64,000 nt of DNA from Corynebacterium striatum ATCC 6940 (GCF_000159135.1 NZ_GG667526.1:1-64000), one strand, 5' to 3'; shown: positions 1 to 8,077, counted from the stretch's first letter. The notes: generated from the letters alone by a model not told the origin. Program-made: numbers and translations.

Positions 1-57
1 CTGTCCGGGGGTCAGGCCCCGTCTTGCCAACATTAGCCTTCATGAAAGGACTAAGAA

Positions 58-1293
58 ATGGCCACCTTAATGAGTATTCCTAGCTATCGCCGCTTAGTCG
101 GAACAATGGCGTTCAACCAAACTGGTTATGCAATGGCTTCAGTAATAGTTCCACTATTGATTTTTGACATAAGCAAAAACGCCACACTGGCAGGATCAGT
201 ATCAGCTTTTGGAACAGGTTCGCTTATTCTTTTGAGCCTGTTTGCCGGTGCATTAACAGATAAGTTTCATCCCTCAGTAGTGCTAAAACGAGTTACTCTC
301 GCTCAAACGATCATTTGGATCAGCATTGCTCTCATGCTCTCCTTTAGTGATCTTCCGTTACTCCCCATAGTTTTATGCATCGTTCTCGCTTCCGCGCTCT
401 CTGCATTCGACGCACCAAGCGAACAAAGTCTCATCAAGCAGATGGTCCCTACAAGCGATCTAGGTACAGCAAATGCTATCGCGCATGGACGTGAATCCAC
501 TGCGGAAGTTTTCGGCGGACCGAGCGCCGGACTTCTTTACGGTTTAAACCCCCACTTAGCTCTTTTTGTCCAGGGAGCATTCCATGCCATCGCCTGCGCT
601 CTCGTTCCTCGAAAGCCTAATTCAGCGTCAGCAAATCAGCTACCCGAAGAACACGACACAAATGTTTCTGTTCTAAAGTCCTCGACTGATGGGTTCCGTT
701 TTGTATTTAGCCACACAGGGCTGCGCGCAATCACTCTCGTGGCAGCCGTTGCCAACATTCCAATGTCAGCTTTTATCTTGGTACTGATTTTTTCATACCG
801 CGCTACAGGAGAATCTGCATTCATTATCGGTTTGATTTCAGCATCTTTTGGATCCGGTGTCATCGTAGGTTCTTTTTTGGCCAGCAAGCTAGCAGAGGTT
901 GTACCACTAGGAAAACTTGGCACTATAGCTTTACTTACCTTCACAATAAGCCTTATTGTGCTTACCACACTACATAGCAATACGGTCGCCACCATCATTG
1001 CTTTATTTATCGCGGGTCTACCCCTAGCGTCTTTTAATACTGCAATTGGGGCTTTTACTGCCGCCATTACCCCTGACTACCGAATGGGCGCAGTAACCAC
1101 AGCTTCTACCATTCCTGGAATATTTCTCATGCCATTCGGAGCATTTCTCGCTGGCTTTGGATTTGAGCACTGGGGAGCTCCAACAACACTCGGACTCATT
1201 TCAACAATCGCGCTCATTGCCACCATGATGACGCTAACCTCAGCGGTTCGCGGAATACCATTGCTATCTCAACTCGACGAAGTTCAATCCTGA
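58..1293 (+). CDS. MFS family transporter
   Basis: A 411-residue membrane protein of the major facilitator superfamily, probably a drug or metabolite exporter of the plasma membrane; the substrate cannot be read from sequence. It has about twelve hydrophobic segments, with the MFS loop between segments 2 and 3 (GALTDKF, about residues 61-67) and a charged central loop around residues 180-210. The length is normal for the family. The ATG is preceded by a purine-rich AAGGACTAAGAA ribosome binding region. Its base composition is visibly more AT-rich than the 58-60 percent GC-like genes further in, and it lies beside an IS3 remnant, so horizontal acquisition is likely (inference). Confidence 0.85.
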   Translation: MATLMSIPSYRRLVGTMAFNQTGYAMASVIVPLLIFDISKNATLAGSVSAFGTGSLILLSLFAGALTDKFHPSVVLKRVTLAQTIIWISIALMLSFSDLPLLPIVLCIVLASALSAFDAPSEQSLIKQMVPTSDLGTANAIAHGRESTAEVFGGPSAGLLYGLNPHLALFVQGAFHAIACALVPRKPNSASANQLPEEHDTNVSVLKSSTDGFRFVFSHTGLRAITLVAAVANIPMSAFILVLIFSYRATGESAFIIGLISASFGSGVIVGSFLASKLAEVVPLGKLGTIALLTFTISLIVLTTLHSNTVATIIALFIAGLPLASFNTAIGAFTAAITPDYRMGAVTTASTIPGIFLMPFGAFLAGFGFEHWGAPTTLGLISTIALIATMMTLTSAVRGIPLLSQLDEVQS

Positions 1294-1555
1294 TAGTTCC
1301 ACTCTGCACTGTAATGCTCTTAAAATAAGGATTACCCCATAGAACGATTAAGCCAAATAACTTTCGACGACATATACCTCATCTCCCCGTCCAGTTGGAA
1401 TGATTGAAACACCGTAATGCTCCCAGACCTAATCAAAATTCAGGACTTCCAGAAAGAGAACTCTGGGCGGCTGGTGAGCGACGGTTTCAAGGAGCCCGAC
1501 CCCGGAAAGTAGACACCGTGGGGTGAACAAAATGTAGGTGTAAGCCTATCAGACC
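1294..1555. other. Gene-free spacer between MFS gene and IS remnant
   Basis: No convincing gene is visible in this AT-rich spacer. Its right part, about 1440-1555, changes to a GC-rich composition and may be the outer end of the adjacent IS3 element or scar sequence from another insertion. I could not pair it with an inverted repeat at the other end, so the IS boundary is uncertain. Confidence 0.4.
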
Positions 1556-2452
1556 TTAAGCGGCTTGGGACTCGAACTCATCGGGAGTTTTATACCCGCA
1601 CCAAGTGTGCCGACGGCACGTGTTGTAGCGCACGCACCACCGGAAGACGTCTCGGCGGCAGATCAGTTGATTGGCGAATGTCTTCGCATCTTTGAGGACC
1701 TCCCGTATCAGAGCCGCGTTGAACGACTCAGCCAGCGAATTATCCGCGCTGGTTCCCACCGCGCCCATCGACTGGGTAACGCCCAAGCGCTTGCATGTTG
1801 CCTGGAACTGCGACGAGGTATACACGCTTCCGTGATCCGAGTGGAAAACCGCACCATCAAGACCTCCACGCAGATGGGAAGCGTTTTCGAGGGCTTCTTC
1901 TACCAGTTCGCAACGCACGTGATCTGCGATAGCAAAGCCGACAAGTTTGCGGGAAAAACAATCAATCATTGTTGCCAAGTACATGTTCGTTCCGTCTGCG
2001 ATCGGCAGATACGTAATATCGCCAACAAGCACACGATTTGCAGCGCAGGCTGTGAAGTCACGGTTGACCAAGTCTGCAAACACGCGCCGGCCTTTGTCGC
2101 GCACAGTGGTCTAGACCCTGCGCTTCTTTTGAAATCCGAACAGGTTCTGGGCCCGCATCAAACGTGCCACCTTTTTGCGATTGATCCGCTTGGCAGGGGT
2201 TGTAGCACCGTCGCGACGTGTGGGGTCGTTGAGTTCGGCGGTGATGCGACGAGCGCCCCACACGCCGTTTTCAGCGTCGAAAATGGTCTGGATCTCCGCG
2301 GCCACCACAGCGTCATCTAAAAGGCGCGCACGGCGCCGCGGAGCCGAGTTCTTCCACTTGTAATACGAAGACCGATTTAAGCCCAGGACTGTGCACATCC
2401 GCTTGACCGAGTAGTCGGGGATATGGTCACAAGTGAACTGGAAGCGGATCAC
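1556..2452 (-). pseudogene. IS3 transposase orfB with nonsense mutation
   Basis: The N-terminal part (2452 down to 2111) carries the HTH_21-like region ending KKRRV. After an in-frame TAG the same frame continues as TTVRDKGRRVFADLVNRDFTA and the rve integrase core. The DDE residues can be placed: D in VGDITYLP, D in FHSDHGSVY, and E in SLAESFNAALIREV. The stop sits where family members usually have a Lys or Trp codon, so a single base change explains it. Without readthrough no full transposase is made. Confidence 0.8.
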
Positions 2453-2725
2453 CAGGTCGTCTCTTTAAGCAAAATACTTCGCGGCCTTGCGCAGAATATC
2501 GCACTCTTCACGAAGCCGCTGGCTTTCGCGCTCTCGCCGACGGATTCTTTCCGTATCAGCCAGCTTTTCTGTGGGCGACGCTGCATCATCATCCTCGGCG
2601 ACGTTGGTGCCGAATTGCTAGTACCAATACCCCAAAATCGAGCGATTGGTTCCGATAATCTTTTCCACTCATCCAGAACCATACGAAGCATAGGACCGTA
2701 TCAAGCGTCTTTAACAAAGCAGTGA
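1556..2725 (-). mobile_element. Decayed IS3-family insertion sequence
   Basis: On the minus strand the order is an orfA remnant, then orfB (DDE integrase core), as in IS3-family elements. orfA ends near 2465 with a typical leucine/arginine-rich helix (RRERESQRLREECDILRKAA) but has an internal stop and a frame change. Its N-terminal helix-turn-helix part is mostly gone: only a short IRMVLDEW-like stretch remains near 2690. orfB starts at GTG 2452 and is cut by an in-frame TAG at 2111-2113. The element should be unable to make transposase. No matching terminal inverted repeats could be assigned, so the outer limits are approximate. Confidence 0.8.
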
Positions 2726-2765
2726 CTCACGATAAGAGTTATCTGGCGCATTGCGCTCGCAGTCC

Positions 2766-2788
2766 ACCGGGATAACGGCTATCCCGGT
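2766..2788. promoter_or_regulatory. Perfect 9-bp inverted repeat upstream of the Fic gene
   Basis: ACCGGGATA at 2766-2774 is mirrored exactly by TATCCCGGT at 2780-2788 with a 5-nt spacer. It lies about 70 bp before the Fic start. There is no T-run after it, so an operator is more likely than a terminator. The binding protein is unknown; some Fic proteins with a C-terminal DNA-binding-like domain control their own gene, which is only a possibility here. Confidence 0.45.
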
Positions 2789-2857
2789 AAACTAGGATAT
2801 CAATCTACCAAGATAAACCTTATCCCCAATGCCCCAAGCGCATGAGAGGAGTCAACT

Positions 2858-4135
2858 GTGGCAAAGACAGTCGAATTGGAATGGATCCCCGCTGATGGCA
2901 GCGGTCTTTCTCGACGCGCCAAACAGGGAGGTAAGTATCACGCTTTCGTTCCCGATTCCCTTGCAGGCATGTCGTTGAAACTGCCGTCCGAGCTCTCGCG
3001 ACGTATCGTTCGCATCGAGCGGGAGATTCACAATCTCGGGATGAGAGACAATACCCACTCCCTTGAAGGAGTTGCGCGACTCCTGCTCCGATCTGAGGCC
3101 GTCGCCTCCTCCCGGATCGAAGGAATCGCTCCCAACTCCGACAAAGTGGCCATGGCGATCCTCGCGCGTGAATCAGATGCCGAAATTCGGGGATTCAAAG
3201 AATCCGCAACAGCTGTCGCCCGCAATGTCGCCATCCTCGACACCATCAATGCAGACTTGGCTTACAAAGACGAGCTGGTCCTGGATGACATTGTTGCAAT
3301 GCAGACAGCGCTCGTTGCAGAAAAGCCTTTGCAAGGAGTACGTACTACTCAAAACTGGATTGGTGGGTCTGACTATCACCCCATCGATGCGGCTTTTGTC
3401 CCCCCGCCTCCTGTACAAGTCCCAGGACTCCTCGACGATCTCATTGAATACTTCAACGGGGCAGACCACGCCGCGCTCGTTCAAGCAGCACTCGTTCATG
3501 CACAGTTCGAGACCATCCACCCATTCCCGGATGGGAATGGACGCGTGGGGCGAGCCATGATTCACGCGCTTTTGCAGCGCAGAGGGCTCACCGATGCTGC
3601 GGTTCTCCCCGTCAGTATGGTTCTGGCAACGCTCGGTGACCGTTACGTCGACGGACTCACGAAATTCCGCGAGGGTGACGTGCTGGCATGGATCTCTTTC
3701 TTCGTCGAGGCTGCACAAGTCGCCACCACCAAAGCAGCTGAACTTGCGGATAGCGTCGCCGCCCTAGAAGCAGAATGGATGGACAAGGTCAATCACCACC
3801 GCACTGCGCAAGGAAGCAAGCGCGCATTGAAATCGAATTCGACAGAGTTCCAACTGCTCAAGAAACTACCTGCGATGCCTTTGGTCACGGTGCCCATCGT
3901 GAAGTCCGAGCTGGGGATTTCATCGACAAGCACGGCCCGAGATGCTCTCGATTCACTCACCGACGCTGGCATTCTGCGTAAGAAAGTCATCGGTGTGGGC
4001 GGGCTTCTCGGTTACTTCGCTGACGATGTTTTCATGTTGGTCGACGATGCTGAACGCCAACTCGCCTCGACGCAGTTTAATACTCGGCTTTCACCTCCGA
4101 CCGGCCGAGCGGTTCCAGCCCTTCGCGATAAATAA
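2858..4135 (+). CDS. Fic family protein (class II, self-inhibited)
   Basis: A 425-residue Fic protein expected to transfer AMP or another nucleotide moiety from a nucleotide to a target hydroxyl. The core motif HPFPDGNGRVGR at about residues 221-232 is intact, including the catalytic His221. An N-terminal SxxxEG inhibitory motif (S84-E88-G89 in ASSRIEGI) marks class II, where the inhibitory helix is in the same chain, so no separate antitoxin is needed. The C-terminal 120 residues look like a winged-helix region (LLKKLPAMPLVTVPIVKSEL). The start is GTG with AGAGGA eight bases upstream. It stands alone after an IS remnant, which fits an accessory gene. The target protein is unknown. Confidence 0.9.
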   Translation: MAKTVELEWIPADGSGLSRRAKQGGKYHAFVPDSLAGMSLKLPSELSRRIVRIEREIHNLGMRDNTHSLEGVARLLLRSEAVASSRIEGIAPNSDKVAMAILARESDAEIRGFKESATAVARNVAILDTINADLAYKDELVLDDIVAMQTALVAEKPLQGVRTTQNWIGGSDYHPIDAAFVPPPPVQVPGLLDDLIEYFNGADHAALVQAALVHAQFETIHPFPDGNGRVGRAMIHALLQRRGLTDAAVLPVSMVLATLGDRYVDGLTKFREGDVLAWISFFVEAAQVATTKAAELADSVAALEAEWMDKVNHHRTAQGSKRALKSNSTEFQLLKKLPAMPLVTVPIVKSELGISSTSTARDALDSLTDAGILRKKVIGVGGLLGYFADDVFMLVDDAERQLASTQFNTRLSPPTGRAVPALRDK

Positions 4136-4232
4136 GCAGTAATCATTAGTAGTCACGCGCTTCGTTTCCTTACATAAGGCAAAGCGTCGTGCTGGTGCGA
4201 CGGTGCAGGAGGGGGCATCGGAAAGCGCAAAA

Positions 4233-4259
4233 GGGACCGTCACTCAAAGTGACGGTCCC
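4233..4259 (-). terminator. Intrinsic terminator of rtcB
   Basis: A perfect 12-bp stem, GGGACCGTCACT against AGTGACGGTCCC, with a 3-nt loop. Read on the minus strand it is followed by TTTT and lies 14 bp after the rtcB stop codon. On the plus strand it follows the Fic gene by about 100 bp and is preceded by AAAA, so it may act on both sides. Confidence 0.85.
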
Positions 4260-4272
4260 ATCATGGCGCAGG

Positions 4273-5433
4273 TTAGGTGCCCTTAACGTTGAGAATCTGG
4301 CGCAGGGTGTGCTTGACCTCAACGAGCTGGGTGGCATCGGCCATCACGCGGTCGATGTCCTTGTAGGCGTCCGGAATCTCATCGACGAACTCGGCACCGG
4401 GACGATAGACGATGCCTTCCATGCGTGCGGCAAGGTCCGCCTCGGTGAAGCGGGCCTTGGCCTGGGTGCGCGACATGACGCGACCTGCGCCGTGCGGCGC
4501 AGACTTGAGGCCCGGCGCGTAGCCCTTGCCTTCCACGACGTAGCTGGCGGTGCCCATCGAGCCGGGGATGAGACCGCGGTCGCCCTCATCCGCCTTGATG
4601 GCGCCCTTGCGCGTGAGCCACACGTTCTTACCGTAGTGGTTCTCGCGCTGGGTGTAGTTGTGGTGGCAGTTGATGCGCTCGAGCTCGAGGTTCTCGCGAT
4701 CCGCGCCGGACCAGGTGGCGACGCAGTCGAGGAAGCGGTCCATCATCTCATCGCGATTGAGCAGCGCAAAGTGCTGTGCCCAGTGGAGATCCGCAATGTA
4801 GGAGTCGAACTCTTCCGTGCCCTCGACGAGGTAGGCCAGGTCCTTGTCTGCAAGCTGGATCCAGTGCTTCTCGCAGTGGCGCTGCGCGGCCTTGATGTGC
4901 TTCTGCGCAATCTTGTTACCCACGCCGCGCGAGCCGGAGTGCAGGAACAGCCAGACGCGGTCTTCTTCGTCGAGACACAGCTCGATGAAGTGGTTGCCGC
5001 CGCCCAGGCTGCCCAACTGCTGGCGCCAGTTCTTCGAATGACTAAGGTCCACGCCGGTGTCCTGGGCCAGCTGCGCGAGCTCGCGCGTGCGGGCCTCGGT
5101 GCGCGGGTCCATGATCCAACCGTTGTAGTTTCCGGGCGAGAGTGGAATGGAGTCTTCGACCGCGGTGCGCAGGTCCTCGAGAGCGAAGTCCTGGATATCC
5201 GCGTGCGTAAGGTGGGTCCGCACGGCAATCATGCCGCAACCGATATCCACGCCGACGGCCGCCGGGATGACGGCACGCAGCGTACCGAAGACGGTGCCGA
5301 CCGAGGAGCCCTTGCCAAAATGGGCATCAGGCATGAGCGCCACGTGTGGGTAGACGAAGGGCAGGTCAGCGACGAGTTGTGCCTGCGCCACCGTCTTGTC
5401 TTCAACGATGGAGGCGAAGTTGTGCAGGCGCAT
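4273..5433 (-). CDS. rtcB: RtcB family RNA-splicing ligase
   Basis: A 386-residue RtcB protein, a GTP- and Mn2+-dependent ligase that joins 3'-phosphate (or 2',3'-cyclic phosphate) RNA ends to 5'-hydroxyl ends; in bacteria it is tied to RNA repair. Metal and catalytic motifs are all present: DAHFGKG (36-42), VDIGCGM with the metal-binding Cys66, GGGNHF (144-149), HSGSRG (165-170), HHNY (257-260), and SAPHGAGR, whose His314 is the expected GMP-linked residue. The length fits the short bacterial subfamily. There is no archease (RtcA/B partner) or RtcR-type sigma-54 activator nearby. The ATG has an AGAAAGG ribosome binding site seven bases upstream, which is itself buried in a hairpin, pointing to translational control. 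Confidence 0.93.
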   Translation of the reverse strand: MRLHNFASIVEDKTVAQAQLVADLPFVYPHVALMPDAHFGKGSSVGTVFGTLRAVIPAAVGVDIGCGMIAVRTHLTHADIQDFALEDLRTAVEDSIPLSPGNYNGWIMDPRTEARTRELAQLAQDTGVDLSHSKNWRQQLGSLGGGNHFIELCLDEEDRVWLFLHSGSRGVGNKIAQKHIKAAQRHCEKHWIQLADKDLAYLVEGTEEFDSYIADLHWAQHFALLNRDEMMDRFLDCVATWSGADRENLELERINCHHNYTQRENHYGKNVWLTRKGAIKADEGDRGLIPGSMGTASYVVEGKGYAPGLKSAPHGAGRVMSRTQAKARFTEADLAARMEGIVYRPGAEFVDEIPDAYKDIDRVMADATQLVEVKHTLRQILNVKGT

Positions 5434-5440
5434 AAGGGAG

Positions 5441-5479
5441 CCTTTCTCTGCGCTTTAATAGCGCAGTTCGTGAGAAAGG
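5441..5479 (-). promoter_or_regulatory. Hairpin sequestering the rtcB ribosome binding site
   Basis: In the rtcB mRNA, CCTTTCT (5479-5473 on the minus strand) and CTGCGCT pair with AGCGCAG and AGAAAGG, with a 5-nt terminal loop and a 6-nt bulge. That gives 14 base pairs just before the start codon. The 3' strand AGAAAGG is the rtcB Shine-Dalgarno sequence, so the folded form should block initiation. The pairing is read directly; the regulatory effect is inference. Confidence 0.6.
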
Positions 5480-5480
5480 G

Positions 5481-5583
5481 CCTGCTTGGGCGGCTGACTT
5501 ATAGGTTTGCGCGCGGGTTGCGCGGCTGGCACCAACGTCCGGGATAAGCAGGGCCGCTTTCCCGGAAAATGGTCAAGTCAGCC
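5481..5583 (-). promoter_or_regulatory. Multi-helix structured RNA in the rtcB leader
   Basis: A perfect 9-bp stem (GGCTGACTT with AAGTCAGCC) closes a 92-nt domain. Inside is a strong hairpin of 6 plus 4 bp with one bulge (5539-5565, closing pairs CCGGGA/TCCCGG and AAGC/GCTT) and a GC-rich helix near 5510-5525. CCTGCTT in the loop and 3' strand of the strong hairpin can also pair with AAGCAGG just outside the closed domain (plus-strand 5546-5552 and 5481-5487), giving a competing fold or pseudoknot next to the RBS hairpin. This resembles a riboswitch or attenuator architecture, but I know no family that it matches. It does not fold as a tRNA. Confidence 0.5.
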
Positions 5584-5585
5584 TG

Positions 5586-5639
5586 TTAGAAGAGTTGCTT
5601 AAAGAAGCGTCCTAGCGGCTGATTGTTATAGGTCATCAT
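5586..5639 (-). CDS. Candidate 17-aa leader peptide of rtcB
   Basis: A short ORF beginning with two ATG codons and ending TAA, with an excellent AAAGGAGG ribosome binding site ten bases upstream. The product MMTYNNQPLGRFFKQLF is polar then aromatic/basic. It ends three bases before the structured leader domain, so a ribosome stalled or terminating here would touch the closing stem. This suggests a translated leader controlling rtcB. The ORF and SD are visible; translation and function are inferred. Confidence 0.5.
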   Translation of the reverse strand: MMTYNNQPLGRFFKQLF

Positions 5640-5654
5640 CGCGGGTTCGCCTCC

Positions 5655-5917
5655 TTTATGCTTTCTTGTTCTTCTTTCGGGCTGTTAGTGCTGCGTGTGA
5701 GCCTACACGATGTACGCGATTTCTACACGCGATTGATGATGCAAGGGAATTCACCCAGCCACGAAAACTTGACACCGTCCATTCAACAGCATTCGCTGCC
5801 TGCTTATTTGTTCGTCCGTCTGGCGGAGTATCGTGCGCCGTGATGAGCTTCATTTGATCGTTCAGCCCGCCTCGACCTAGTCGAGAGTGGGCTGGATCTT
5901 TATCTGGGTTATGCAGC
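5655..5917. other. Spacer upstream of rtcB leader with a GC-rich hairpin
   Basis: No real gene is seen; the open frames here lack ribosome binding sites and resemble no protein. It must hold the rtcB promoter on the minus strand. At 5863-5894 two nested arms (CAGCCC/GGGCTG and CTCGAC/GTCGAG) form a hairpin followed on the plus strand by ATCTTTATCT, which is a possible terminator just before the fatty acid synthase fragment. Confidence 0.45.
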
Positions 5918-6326
5918 AAGATTGCGCTGGGTAAAGCCGACGTCGTGGTCGCCGGCGGCATCGACGACGTGCAAGGCGAGTCCCTCCAAGGCGGGTGCCG
6001 CGCTCTTCCAGACCGGCGGTATCATCGACGTCTTCCGCACCGGCCGCATCCCCGCCAACGTCTCGCTGGACTGCGTTGATCCGCTCATCGCACCGAAGGC
6101 GAAGAACCCGGTATGGCTGCGTTCGCCGCTCGACCTAGGGGCCGCTGGCCGTCCGGTCAAGGCCGCGGCGCTAACCTCACTCGGCTTCGGACACGTCGGC
6201 GCCCTCATCGTGTACGCCCACCCGGGCGTGTTTGAGGAGGCCGTCGCCAAGCAGCGCGGCGCTGACGCTGCAACGGCGTGGCGCGAGCGTGCCGAGCAGC
6301 GCCTCGCCGCGGGTCACGACCGCTGA
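5918..6326 (+). pseudogene. Remnant of type I fatty acid synthase (C-terminal ketosynthase end)
   Basis: Two fused pieces of a corynebacterial FAS-I C-terminus remain. The first (5918 to about 5988) reads KIALGKADVVVAGGIDDVQ. The second, one frame off from about 5985, reads SKAGAALFQTGG, then IPANVSLDCVDPLIA, VWLRSPLDLG and LTSLGFGHVGALIVYAHP to its natural-looking end. Around 200 residues of ketosynthase between them, and the other roughly 2700 residues of the synthase, are missing. Junction is inside TCCCTCCAAG (5981-5990). FAS-I makes palmitate and oleate in corynebacteria, so this scar records loss of at least one copy. Confidence 0.85.
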
Positions 6327-6677
6327 CAAATGAGCGGCCTGCACAAACCTGGCATACATTATTGGGGATAAGAGACGGTTGTTGAAGACCCATCTGCTCA
6401 CTAACGGCGAAGCCGCCCCCTTCCAACTTGCAAGGTCCCATATAAGTTTGATGCTAGACACAGCAATGACCCAAAACAAAGTGATTATGATGGTGCATTT
6501 CTCGATTGGGTTTTTAGTGGTATCGCGCCACGGTACAGCTCATCGAACGGCTGCTGGAACGATAAAGCAGCACACTACAAGACAAAAGTTCATGAAAATT
6601 TGGGTAAAAGTATTGCCATCTCTTGAATTCTTCAGTAATTTCCTCGACAAAACCAGATTGACAAGAGAATTAAGGAA
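6327..6677. other. AT-rich spacer without recognisable gene
   Basis: A 350-bp AT-rich stretch between the fatty acid synthase remnant and the phospholipase gene. It holds short open frames on both strands, but none has a ribosome binding site or a product I recognise. It must contain the promoter of the phospholipase gene; no clear -35/-10 pair stands out. Confidence 0.35.
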
Positions 6678-7316
6678 ATGAAGTTGAAGAATACATTCCA
6701 AAAAGTCTTTCCCGTTCTTGTTGTAGCCGCAACAATATTCGCTACCCCCACCGGAAGTTTTGCCTTGGAGACCACCCCAACAGTATCCGCCGCATCCCCA
6801 GCTGATAGCACGCAAGACAAAAACTTAGTTGGCAATCAAGCTTTAGCAATCCCTGCAAGCGAGGTATCAGAGTCAACAGATTTTGATACTGCGATGGCCA
6901 CACTGTCTCACTACCTCGTATATCGGGCGGACGGACAACGCCATTTCGACACCGAAAAAGCCAAAGAAGAAAATGCGTCGCATTATTTACTCGTCGCAGG
7001 AGAAAACCTCAACCGCGTAGCCGACAATAACGAGGTCATGATATATAGCCTTGAAACGCGCGACATGCCTGGGTATGGAAACTGGTGCGGCCCAGGGCAC
7101 AGTGGTCCGGGTGCCCCCAATCAATACTCTCGACTCTCTCTGCCAAAAGCATGATAAATGCTATGGTTCGCGAGGATACTTCGCTTGCTCATGCGACAGG
7201 GAGCTGGTTCAAGGAATTCGTAAAACCGGGGCAAATTCAATGGAGTCGGAGAAAACGCGATGGCCCTTGCTATTGCTACATATTTCAATTCCGCCCCGTG
7301 CAATCCATTAGCATAG
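6678..7316 (+). pseudogene. Secreted prokaryotic phospholipase A2, disrupted by two frame changes
   Basis: The first frame gives a signal peptide (about 30 residues, ending TGSFA) and a mature N-terminus up to GNWCGPGHSGPGAP. The catalytic part TLDSLCQKHDKCYG, with the His-Asp pair of bacterial phospholipase A2, and CSCDRELVQGI follow in the +1 frame. The normal C-terminal end MALAIATYFNSAPCNPLA and TAG at 7314 return to the first frame. The first shift fits one extra C in the CCCCC tract at 7114-7118; the second lies between 7220 and 7236 near A4 and G4 runs. Corrected length would be about 212 residues. Either a pseudogene or two homopolymer sequencing errors. A host-lipid-cleaving secreted enzyme is expected if intact. 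Confidence 0.75.
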
Positions 7317-7348
7317 TGGGTCCCCAACGGTCCAGGAAGGAGAAAGAA

Positions 7349-7663
7349 ATGAACAGGCACAAAAGCAACAAGAGCCTAAAGTTAAGTAAACTTCTCTCAG
7401 CTTTACTCTCAACAACTGCGATTGCGTTCCCGTATCTTTTTCCTTCCATTTTTCCGGAAGGGACCATGCCGTATTACATCATTACCGTACCCATAGGTGT
7501 AGCAGCTGGAGTCCTTGCATACAAAAGCCAATCGTGGTTGCTTGTTGCATTTTCTATTCTTGCCGGATTATCCCCACTACTGTTCGCTTGGATAATTTGG
7601 GTTGTTATCGGGATCATATATTTTGTCACGGACGGTCGCTTCCCCAGCGCTGAATGGCTCTAA
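7349..7663 (+). CDS. Small integral membrane protein, unknown function
   Basis: A 104-residue protein with a basic N-terminus and three or four hydrophobic segments (about 18-35, 41-58, 62-80, 82-95). The ATG has AAGGAGAAAG just upstream. It starts 32 bp after the end of the phospholipase gene and shares its AT-rich composition, so the two may have arrived and been transcribed together. No family is recognised; immunity or accessory membrane roles are only speculation. Confidence 0.6.
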   Translation: MNRHKSNKSLKLSKLLSALLSTTAIAFPYLFPSIFPEGTMPYYIITVPIGVAAGVLAYKSQSWLLVAFSILAGLSPLLFAWIIWVVIGIIYFVTDGRFPSAEWL

Positions 7664-7777
7664 AGAATTCAGAGCCGCAGCACACCCTCGGCGAACAAAA
7701 TATGCCTGAAATTTCCAGATCCCGCGCCCCCTACTGCGGTGCGGACTTTCCGCAGCTTTAACCGTAAAGGTGTCAAA

Positions 7778-7940
7778 AGTGAACTGCTCCCCATAATCCG
7801 GACTGAAAAATCAGAAACCAGATTGTGGGGAGTTTTCTATGCATCCAGCAGCAAGTTGAGCCAGGCTCAGCGTGAACAAGCAGTGGAACTATTTGAGCAG
7901 GGCTATGGCGCTAGAGCGGTCTCTAATCCTCTCGTCTCAT
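7778..7940 (+). mobile_element. Fragment of an IS3-family element (end plus orfA start)
   Basis: The sequence opens with TGAACTGCTCCCCATAATC, typical of corynebacterial IS3-family ends. An orfA start follows, giving SSKLSQAQREQAVELFEQG and GYGARAVSN, the N-terminal helix-turn-helix of the transposase A protein. It stops resembling a transposase near 7935, and orfB is absent. A stop lies in the frame opened by the ATG at 7840, so it is a dead fragment. Confidence 0.7.
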
Positions 7941-8077
7941 ACGCTTCGCTAGGTCTATCCTCCCCGGACGCGGCTGCCCTACTTTCGCCCTCATCACCAA
8001 GCTCTGGCGAACAGCACATGTCATGTCAGCGCACCTAAGTTTTCCAACGATCATTTCACGGATAGTCGACCTGCGGT

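Noticed and set aside
1565-2320. 251-codon open frame on the plus strand over the IS3 element
   Set aside because: Antisense of the transposase; the minus strand shows the DDE core residues.
4189-5547. 452-codon open frame on the plus strand opposite rtcB
   Set aside because: Rich in Val, Ala, Arg and Leu in the pattern expected from the antisense of a GC-rich gene; the minus strand encodes a complete RtcB with all catalytic motifs.
5481-5583. tRNA or tRNA-like gene in the rtcB leader
   Set aside because: The 9-bp closing stem looks like an acceptor stem, but there is no T arm with TTCGA, no anticodon arm of the right size and no D arm on either strand.
5656-5961. 101-codon open frame upstream of the rtcB leader
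   Set aside because: Crosses the fatty acid synthase scar on the wrong strand and has no ribosome binding site.
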